Made by a program: the position numbers and the translations under genes | Shown here: one piece after another, positions 33,901 to 43,378 of the stretch | Layout of the letters: each line of letters begins with the position of its first letter | How positions within the stretch are numbered: the first letter of the stretch is position 1 | The notes under the pieces: model-generated | Databases searched by the model: none | What the model was told of the DNA's origin: nothing | The model's input: only the letters and a program-made list of their open reading frames with translations | Assembly (NCBI RefSeq): GCF_000517385.1 | Contig: NZ_BAUW01000025.1 | Span: forward strand, 1 to 43,378 | DNA: 43,378 bases | Direction: 5' to 3' | Source: Mesobacillus boroniphilus JCM 21738 | GTDB taxonomy: Bacteria > Bacillota > Bacilli > Bacillales > Cytobacillaceae

Positions 33901-36900
33901 GAACGGGAATTGATATCGTGGAAATTGGCCGGATCCGTAAGCTTGTAGAATCGCAGCCACGTTTTCCTGAGCGAGTTTTAACGGAAAAAGAAAGGGAAGT
34001 CTACAGACAATATAATGAACGGAGAGGAATTGAATTCCTTGCAGGTCGCTGGGCGGCGAAGGAAGCCTTTTCAAAAGCGAAGGGGACTGGCATCGGCAAA
34101 GAATTGTCCTTCATGGATATTGAAGTCGATACCGACCCGCATGGACGACCCATCGTCACAAAGCCTTATGTGGAGGGAGTCCATCTCTCTATTTCTCACA
34201 GTGAGCAATACGCTATTGCGCATGTGGTAATCGAAAAAATTTAAAATGCTTGTCGGGTCCCGGGGGCATATTTGCCCAAGCTGTCTCATATATTCATAAT
34301 GCAGTAAGGGGGACAAGACTAGGGCGGCGAGAACATGGCTGCACGAAGACTACTCAAGCAATTTTGCAGCCAGTGTCTTATTCCTGTCCTTTCTTTCCCT
34401 TTACACGTTTAAATGAGACTAAAAGGGGTTGGAAGAATGAAGAAAAGGTTATTGCTGCTTCTCGCCGGGCTCATGGTTATATTTGCTCTGGCTGCCTGCG
34501 GTACAAAATCACAGGAATCTGTGGTTAAGGAGTTGGATGGAACGCTCGAAGAACTGAAGAGCTACAAGGCTAAGGCAAAGATGACATTGCAAATGGGTAC
34601 CGAGCCGCAAGTGTACGATGTGGAGATTTGGCATAAAGATCCGTCATTTTACCGTGTGAACCTAAAGAATGCCCAGAAGGACCAGAGCCAGATGATCCTC
34701 AGGAATGAAGAAGGAGTATTTGTTTTGACGCCTGCCCTTAACAAAAGCTTCAAATTCCAGAGCGAATGGCCGAAGAACAGCAGCCAGGCGTACCTTTACG
34801 AATCTTTAATCATGGATATTCTCGAGGATAAGCAAGCGAAATTCTCGGCGACGAAGGAACATTATGTGTTCGAAACGAAAACAAGATATCAGAACAACAA
34901 AATGCTTCCGATCCAGGAAATCAAGCTGAACAAAAAAAACCTGGCACCAGTCAGCGTCAAGGTGATGGACCCTGACCGGAACTCATTGGTTACAGTGGAG
35001 TTTTCCAATGTGAAATTCGACGCAAGCTTTGACAAAGATGCGTTTGATATGAAGAAAAACATGACAGGTGCACAGCTTGATGTGCCGGTTATGGCAGAAG
35101 GTGAAGACAAGGAATTCACAGTGAAATATCCAGTCGCTGAAATCCCTGGCGTGACATTAATAGATGAAAAAGAAATCACGACAGAGAACGGAAAGCGCGT
35201 GGTGCTCACATATGACGGCGAAAAATCATTCACGCTGATCCAGGAAAAAGCAGACGCAATGCCTGCAATGTCCTCTGCGATCAATATGACTGGAAAGCCT
35301 GTCGACCTTGGATTCACCATCGGTGCCATGAACGAAACCTCGGTGTCATGGACCACCTTGGAGTCGATTATATGCTGGCTTCAACAGACCTATCACCAGA
35401 AGAATTGGAAATGGTCGCTAAATCGGTTCTGGCTGATATGGAAAAATAAGATTCCGAATGCAGGCTCAGTGTAACCTGGGCCTGTTTTTTATGGGTTAAG
35501 GAAAAAACCAAACTTTAAGGAAAAAAATCTGATTTTAAGGAATATAATCCGTTTTTAAGGAATATATCTATTTATTTCGGAATAAAGAGAGTGTTGCAGT
35601 CCAACCCACGTTCCTCCTCCACGAACTTCCTGCTCGAAAAATCCGTATATATTATTCATTTGACAATGCGTTCTTTCGGTTTGATAATAAAACAATATAA
35701 ATAACGTTCGGATTGAAGGAAGTGAAGTTTTCGTTGGATGAGCAAGGATTTTTTTACCGTGATACATGGGCAGAAGTTGACCTGGACCGTGTCAGGATGA
35801 ATGTAAAAGGAATCAAGAGCCATCTGCCTGAAGATGTTGAGTTTATTGCAGTAGTGAAGGCGAATGCCTATGGACACGGGGATTCGCAAGTGGCAGAGGC
35901 GGCGTTGGAAGCGGGAGCATCCATGCTTGCGGTGGCGTTCATGGATGAGGCGCTAGCGTTAAGAAAAAAACGGATTACTGCTCCGATTCTTGTACTTGGT
36001 GCAAGCAGACCAGAGGATGTGAATATCGCCGCTGAAGAAGGAATCATTCTGACCGTTTTTCAGGAGGAATGGCTGGCAAAAGCGCAGGATGTATTGAAAA
36101 AGAATACAACCCTTATGCTTCATATAAAAATTGATACAGGAATGGGCCGGATCGGAATTCGGTCAATTGAGGAATTAAAGGCAGTAGAAAGGCTGATTGA
36201 AGAAGATGAGAGATTACAGCTTCACGGGATCTACACCCACTACGCAACAGCGGATGAACTGGATGATACGTATTTTAACAAGCAGCTCGCCTTGTTCAGG
36301 AAAATGCTAAGTTCTATGGAAAAGCAGCCCCTGGTCGTACACAGCAGCAATAGTGCCGCAGCTTTGATGCACGCAGATGCACAGTTCAACGCTGTAAGAG
36401 TAGGGATTGCAATGTACGGGCTCGCGCCATCAATGGAAATACAACCTGAGTTACCGGTGGACTTGCAGGAGGCATTCACGCTTTATTCGAGGCTCGTTCA
36501 TGTGAAGAAACTGGATAAGGGTGAAAAGGTCAGCTACGGTGCGACCTATGAAGCGCCAGAAGAAATTTGGGTAGGGACGCTTCCGATTGGGTATGCTGAT
36601 GGATGGATACGCAGACTGCAGGGCCAGGAGGTGCTGGTCGATGGCAAAAGATCCCCCATCATAGGACGGATTTGCATGGACCAATGCATGGTGAAGCTTC
36701 CGAATGAAGTTCCAGTCGGGACAATCGCTACCCTGATTGGCAGCCAGGGAAAAGAGGCGATCTCAATCAATGAGATTGCCAGCAAGCTAGAAACAATAAA
36801 TTATGAAGTCCCATGCATCATCTCTTCCAGAGTCCCGCGTCTGTACAGGCAGGACGGCAAAGTAGTCGATTTAAACAATTCACTTTTATAAGAGACAACC

Positions 36901-39900
36901 AATAATTAACAAACCTGTTCAATTTGGCTAAAACCCTGAATAATTCACTATTTTTTTGGCGGATAATACAGAAGAATTGCGGATTTACCTTTGCATCTTG
37001 CATAAATAGTGATAAGATTAGAAATGGTAGAGAGATAACGAACTTAATAATGGTATGTAGTGATGATGGTGGAGGTGTATGTTTGTGTCTGAATCCAGCG
37101 CAACAACGGAGATTTTGGTAAAGTTACCACAGCATCTTTTAAGTGAACTAGATGGATTTGTTAAGCAAGAGAACGTAAACCGCAGCGAATTTATTTATCA
37201 GGCAACAAAAATGTTCTTGCGTGAGAAGAAAAAAAGACAAATTCGTGAATCCATGAGACGTGGCTATATGGAAATGGCCAAAATTAATCTGACCATTGCA
37301 TCTGAAGCATTTCAAGCAGAATACGAGGCAGAACACACAGTTGAACGTCTAGTCAGCGGAGGATAATCCTTTGATTGTCAAACGTGGTGACGTCTATTTT
37401 GCGGACTATCCCCAGTTGTTGGTTCGGAGCAAGGCGGAGTGCGCCCTGTTCCGGTCATCCAAAACAACATCGGGAATCGGTTTAGTCCCACAGTCATTAT
37501 CGCAGCGATCACAGCACAGATCCAAAAAGCCAAGCTTCCCACTCATGTAGAAATTGATGCGAAGCGGTACGGTTTTGAACGAGATTCGGTCATCTTATTG
37601 GAGCAAATACGCACAATTGACAAACAGCGCCTAACCGATAAAATTACCCATCTCGATGACGAAATGATGGAAAAAGTGGATGAAGCCCTTCAGGTAAGTT
37701 TAGGTCTTATCGAATTCTAAATGAACAGCACGCTCTTTAAAGAGCGTTTTTTTGTAACCGAACACCCGGCCTGCCAGCAGGCCTTATACATAACCATAAA
37801 ATAAAAACGGATGTTTTCCTGTGTGGAGAGGCAAGCTTAGCGGCTTGTCTCTTTTTTAGTTGGGCCTGGAAGTTTGGGCTGGTTTTGGAAGTAGGGGGCG
37901 CGGTCGCAACCAAGGGTCCCGGACTGGTTTGGACGGCAAAGATGTTATGAATCGTCCGGAATTAAGACAGGTTTGGCAATGAAAGCGGAAAAGCTGTCAA
38001 GAAAAGCTTGGAATTAAGACAGGTTTGGCAGTGAAAGTGGAAAAGCTGTCAAGAAAAGTCCGGAATCGTGACAGGTCAGGAGCATCAAGCAAAAAGCTGT
38101 CAAGAAAAGAACCTGTAATCCGCCTGTAAACAAGGTAATCTGCAACCCGAATTTCCAAAACCTGCACGATAATTTATTGCAATAAAATTGAATCCAAGAA
38201 AAATAGGAATAATAAAAATATCCGTCATGCAATATCCGTTGAATCCTGCCGACAAGTTGATTTTATTTGACGAAATAAAACTGTTATCATTAAATGGAGA
38301 TATATAATCGGGATTTTATGAATATTTATTTACAGTTTTAAAATTGGTTTACAAGTGGACGGAATAGGGTAATGTAAAATTTTGTTGTGATAGAATGGGG
38401 AGGATGGAATGAATAAAATAATTTCTAATTATATCCAGGCCCATAAACAGGAGATCCTGGATCAATGGATAGATAGGACAAAAGAAGAAGCGGATGAACG
38501 GGTAATCCGCCTTGTTTCGGATCGAGTTTTTCAATCTACGAGCAAGGAATTCGTTGATTTGATCATTTCGAATTTCAAAGGCACAAGCGAAGAGTATAAT
38601 GAAAGGCTGACTGATTTCGCTGAAAAAGTTGTCAGGCTTGGCTGGCCGTTGACCTTCGTCACGAAAGGCCTTCATACCTTTAACTTGATTGTTTTTGAAG
38701 GCATGCAGAAAGAAGGAGTCGTGACGCAGGAGAATCAGATGGAGATCGTATACGAGTTTGACCGCTGGGCAACTCCGATGAATAATGAAATTGTCAGCGT
38801 ATATTCATCCACATGGGAAAGAACCGTTTCCCTCCAGAGAATTGCCTTACAGGAGCTTTCGGCACCGCTCATTCCAGTGTTTGAGGGAATTACAGTAATG
38901 CCATTAGTCGGTACGATTGATACCGAGCGTGCAAAGCAAATCATGGAAAATCTGCTTAAGGGTGCGGTGAAACACCGTTCTGAGGTAGTCCTGATCGATA
39001 TAACAGGAGTACCCGTCGTGGATACTATGGTAGCCCATCATATCATCCAGCAGCTGATGCCGTCCGGCTCATCGGTGCCAAATGCATGCTTGTAGGTATT
39101 CGTCCTGAAATTGCACAGACCATCGTTAACCTGGGCATCGACTTGAATCAGTTTACAACAAAGAATACCCTGAAAAAAGGAATCGAAGCAGCTCTTGAGC
39201 TGACAAATAAAAAAATCGTGTCACTGGAGGGAGCAAAGTGAGAATACCTATTCTAAAGCTAGATGATTGTCTGTTAGTCTCCATACAATGGGAGCTTGAT
39301 GACCAGACGGCTCTTAAATTCCAAGAGGACTTGCTCCACAAAATTCATGAGACAAGTGCCAATGGAGTTGTCATTGATCTAACCTCAATTGACTTCATAG
39401 ACTCATTTATCGCCAAGGTCCTTGGGGATGTCATCAATATGTCCAAGCTTATGGGTGCGATTGTAGTCATTACCGGAATCCAGCCTGCTGTTGCCATAAC
39501 GCTAATTGAATTAGGGATCGGCCTTGATGATGTCCTAACTGCATTAGATTTAGAAAAAGGTTTGGAGAAATTACAACAGGAATTGGGGGAATAGGTGAAT
39601 GGACATCCAATCCTGCGTTACGATCATTAACGAATGGGACATCGTCGCAGCACGACAGCTTGGCCGGAATGTTGCGAAAGAGCTTGGTTTTGGAATAGTT
39701 GACCAGGCGCGAATCACCACCGCCATCAGTGAATTGGCCAGAAATATCTACTTGTACGCCGGCAAAGGGCAGATTTGCATCGATAAATTATATGACGGCG
39801 GTAAAGCGGGATTGCGAATCAACGCTGTGGACAGCGGTCCAGGTATAAAAGAAATACGCCAAGTCATGGAAGATGGCTTTTCAACATCAGGAGGACTAGG

Positions 39901-42900
39901 AGCAGGCCTTCCTGGGGTAAAGCGTCTTATGGATGAATTCGACATAGACTCAGTACCCGGACAAGGAACACAGATCAGAGCGACTAAATGGCTCCGTTAG
40001 GGGGAAAAAGTATGGATTTCCGAGAAATGATGGAATCAAAGTATCGGGATATTCTTGACAATTATATAAAAGAGCAATCAGAACAAGCACTGTATGCTGG
40101 GCAGAAATTCAGCCGCAAGTCGATTGAACACAAGATCGCGCCGGAAGAAATCATCAGCGTGCATAAAAGCTTGCTTCTTGAGATGTATCCTGAACTTCCG
40201 GAAGATATTATACATTCCTTTGACATCCTCCTTGAGGTGATGATTGGCTATGGCATTGCTTATCGAGAGCACCAAAGCTTAAGGCATCAGCAAGAGGAGT
40301 TAAGGTCAGAAATGGAGATTGCCGCCAATGTTCAGCAAACCTTGCTTGGTACAAAAATCCCGGCTGTGCCTGGAATTGATATCGGGGCGATAAGTGTTCC
40401 GGCTAAACATATGAATGGTGATTACTTCCATTTTGTGCAGGATGAGAACAATAATATAAGCGTAGCAATTGCTGATGTCATTGGAAAAGGGATTCCGGCA
40501 GCACTTTGTATGTCCATGATCAAGTATGCGATGGACAGCCTGCCAGAAAACCGTCTCGGTCCGAGCAGCATCTTGGAAAACCTGAACAGAGTCGTTGAGC
40601 AGAATGTAGACCCAAGCATGTTCATCACGATGTTTTACGGAATGTTCAATCCTTCCAACAATATCTTCTATTATGCATCCGCAGGGCATGAACCTGGCTT
40701 CTATTACGATTCCAAGAAGAAAGAATTCTCGGAGTTGGTCGCAAGAGGCTTACTATTGGGAGTGGACAAGCGGACGAAGTATACCCAGTATGAAAAAGAA
40801 ATACTTCCTGGGGATATGGTAATCCTGATGTCGGACGGAGTAACAGAATGCAGGACGGAAGAAGGTTTCGTCGAAAAGGAAACATTAATTGGATATATAA
40901 ATAAATATATTCACTTAAATGCTCAGGAAATTGTCAATAATATCTTTAGGGAACTTGAAAAACTTCAGCACTTCCAGTTGCGTGATGATTTTACCTTAAT
41001 CATTTTAAAAAGAGATGTTTAGTAGGGTTCCAAACCGGGTAAATCAAAAGAGCAATTGAATTGTAAAGGGTGGGTCATTTATGAATATTTCGATAGATGT
41101 GAAAGAAACAGAATCAAAGTTAGCAGTTAAGGTAAGCGGCGAAATTGACGCATATACAGCTCCACAGCTTCGTGAAAAGCTTTTTCCTTTGTCCGAAAAA
41201 GAAGGCATAAATATGGTTGTTGACCTTTCGGAGGTTAATTATATGGATAGTACAGGGCTTGGAGTATTTGTAGGAGTGTTCAAGAACGTCCGTGCACATG
41301 AAGGTGAATTTAAAATCGTTGGGGTGTCCGAACGTTTGCAGAGACTTTTCGAAATCACTGGCTTGACCGATATTATCGATATAAACAGCCAGATTGAGGG
41401 TGGAGTGCAATGAACCAGTCATTTGACTATATTGAAATGAAAATCCCGGCTAAACCGGAGTTCGTGGGTGTCATTCGTTTGACCCTGTCTGGTATTGCAA
41501 GCCGCATGGGTTTTTCCTACGACGATATTGAGGATTTGAAAATTGCTACCAGTGAAGCTTGTACGAATGCTGTACAGCATGCATATAAAAATAATGAGAA
41601 CGGCGAAGTCATCATCGGTTTCGGATTGTATGAAGACAAGCTAGAAGTTATGGTTGCAGATAATGGCCAGAGCTTTGATTTCCATTCAGCACGCCAGGGA
41701 CTTGGCCCTTATGATCAGAATAGTTCTATAGAATTCCTTCGTGAGGGAGGCTTGGGACTGTATCTGATCGAAACCTTGATGGACGAGGTTAGAATCCATC
41801 ACAAAGAGGGCGTCACGGTCTTTATGACCAAGTACCGAGAAGGAGAGCAGGTGGAGAGAGATGCAGAGACAATCTCAACCTAAGCAGAGGCCAAAAGAAG
41901 AGATTAATGAATTAATTAAAGCCTACCAGCTGTATGAGGATGCAGACGCCCAAAATGAGCTGGTTCTTCATTATCAAAACCTTGTCGAAACAATCGCCAG
42001 AAAGTATTCCAAAGGAAGATCATTCCACGAGGATATCTTCCAGGTTGGGATGATTGGTCTTTTAGGCGCAATCCGACGCTATGATGAAACATTTGGCAAA
42101 AGCTTTGAGGCGTTTGCCGTGCCGACTATCATTGGTGAAATCAAAAGATTCTTAAGAGATAAAACGTGGAGCGTCCATGTACCGCGCAGGATAAAGGAGC
42201 TTGGTCCAAAAATCAAGACGACTGTCGAAGATTTGACCACCTACCTGCACCGCTCACCACGAGTAGATGAAATCGCGGAAGCACTCGAGGTTTCTGAAGA
42301 AGAAGTATTGGAAGCTATGGAGATGGGTAAAAGCTACCAGGCATTATCCGTTGACCATTCTATTGAAGCCGATTCTGATGGAGGAACAGTAACTCTGTTG
42401 GATATCGTCGGAAACATTGATGAAGGCTATGAAAAAATCAATCAAAGAATGGTGCTCGAAAAAGTACTGCATGTACTAAGCGAACGCGAAAAGTTAATTA
42501 TCCAATATACCTACCTTGACAACCTCAGCCAGAAAGAGGCTGGTGACAAGCTTGGTATTTCACAGATGCATGTATCACGTCTTCAAAGAAGGGCAATCAA
42601 AAAGCTTCAAGAAGCAATCCATGCGGAAAACAATAACTCGGAGTACATCACATGATCCAACAGTTCAAAGACAAAATAGAACTTTATGCTTACCAGACAA
42701 TCAAAGAAGGTAAAATAGAGTGCGGTGACAGCTATTACTATACGGCTACTGATGATTATTTTGTCTGTGTACTTGCTGATGGATTAGGGTCAGGGCAATA
42801 TGCCCATGAAGCTTCTGCGGCTGTCGTTTCAGTAGTAGAGCAACACCATCGCGAAGACGTAGATACGCTCATGAAATATTGCAACAATATATTGGTGCAA

Positions 42901-43378
42901 AAAAGAGGGGCCGCTGTCTCGATCTTCAAAGTCTACTTCGAAACCCGCGAATTTGTTTACAGCTGTGTCGGAAATATCCGCTTCTTCCTCTATACCTCAA
43001 ATGGCAAGCTGACATACCCATTGCCGGTAACAGGCTATCTGTCAGGGAAGCGCAGGTATTTCATACCCAGAGATTCGTTTATGAGCCAGAGTCAAAATTC
43101 CTGATTTACTCAGACGGTTTTGACAATATCCACGGCGCTAAAACGATATTGAAAGGGTATCGATCAGTTGGTGCCATCGCAGAGCAAATTAAAAGCGAAT
43201 ATGCAAACTCAATGGATGATGCAACTTTTATTGTGGGAAGTCTACTTTAGCCGGTGGGCTTCTTTTTGTTTTATTTTTACTTTATAAGAAGTATAAACTT
43301 TTTACACTTTGATTAGTGTCTAGCTTCAGCGCCTAGCCCCTCGAGACGCTTCGGTCCGCCCAATGAAGTCAAAGAGCG

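Overview
The window is a chromosomal segment of a low-to-moderate GC Gram-positive endospore-former of the Bacillaceae. The evidence is strong AGGAGG-type ribosome binding sites, frequent TTG/GTG starts, a complete rsbR-S-T-U-V-W-sigB-rsbX operon, ndoAI/ndoA (MazE/MazF), a KinB-like sporulation kinase, a cobalamin riboswitch, and the gene order ddl-murF-cshA-ydbS-ydbT-ydcA-acpS-ydcC-alr-ndoAI-ndoA-rsbRA, which matches the Bacillus subtilis chromosome. A Mesobacillus/Neobacillus-like genome is my guess from the dispersed intergenic repeats; it is not proven.

Layout. 1-4.7 kb: a 51-bp tandem repeat, then minus-strand genes for a NERD-domain protein, a secreted S15-family hydrolase, a secreted M14 carboxypeptidase-like protein and a 57-aa protein. 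4.8-9.3 kb: cold-shock protein, an antisense 27-aa ORF, a KinB-like histidine kinase, an mtnK plus class II aldolase pair (methylthioribose/5-deoxyribose salvage) and a 45-aa membrane protein. 9.4-15.6 kb: a mechanosensitive-channel-like protein with an Asn/Pro repeat tail, DedA, TauE/SafE permease, a RodA/FtsW-type protein and an unrecognised 279-aa protein. 15.8-20 kb: a cobalamin riboswitch with terminator controlling btuF-btuC-btuD::cbiZ and a VOC-fold protein. 20.1-23.7 kb: an OxlT-like MFS transporter, SulP-STAS anion transporter and UspA. 24.2-33.7 kb: ddl-murF, an esterase, cshA, uvsE, ydbS-ydbT and a rhomboid protease. 33.9-43.3 kb: acpS, ydcC, alr, the EndoAI/EndoA toxin-antitoxin pair and the sigma-B operon.

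The dominant oddity is technical. About two dozen single-base (twice apparently two-base) losses break otherwise perfectly conserved genes, including essential ones (murF, the EndoA frame, rsbRA, rsbX, csp, cshA). Nearly all are net deletions, many in short homopolymers or doublets. I read them as sequencing/assembly deletions and annotate each gene over its full intended span, naming the break.

The biologically interesting layer is intergenic. It contains a dispersed ~125-bp structured repeat in three copies, one split by a nested relative that shares the loop core; tandem arrays with periods of 20, 21, 51 and 52 bp next to alr, uvsE, ddl, the NERD gene and the sigma-B operon; two sigma-B-type promoters in the sigB operon, one unexpectedly ahead of rsbRA; a terminator in the cshA leader; and three small ORFs that look like complete transcription units.
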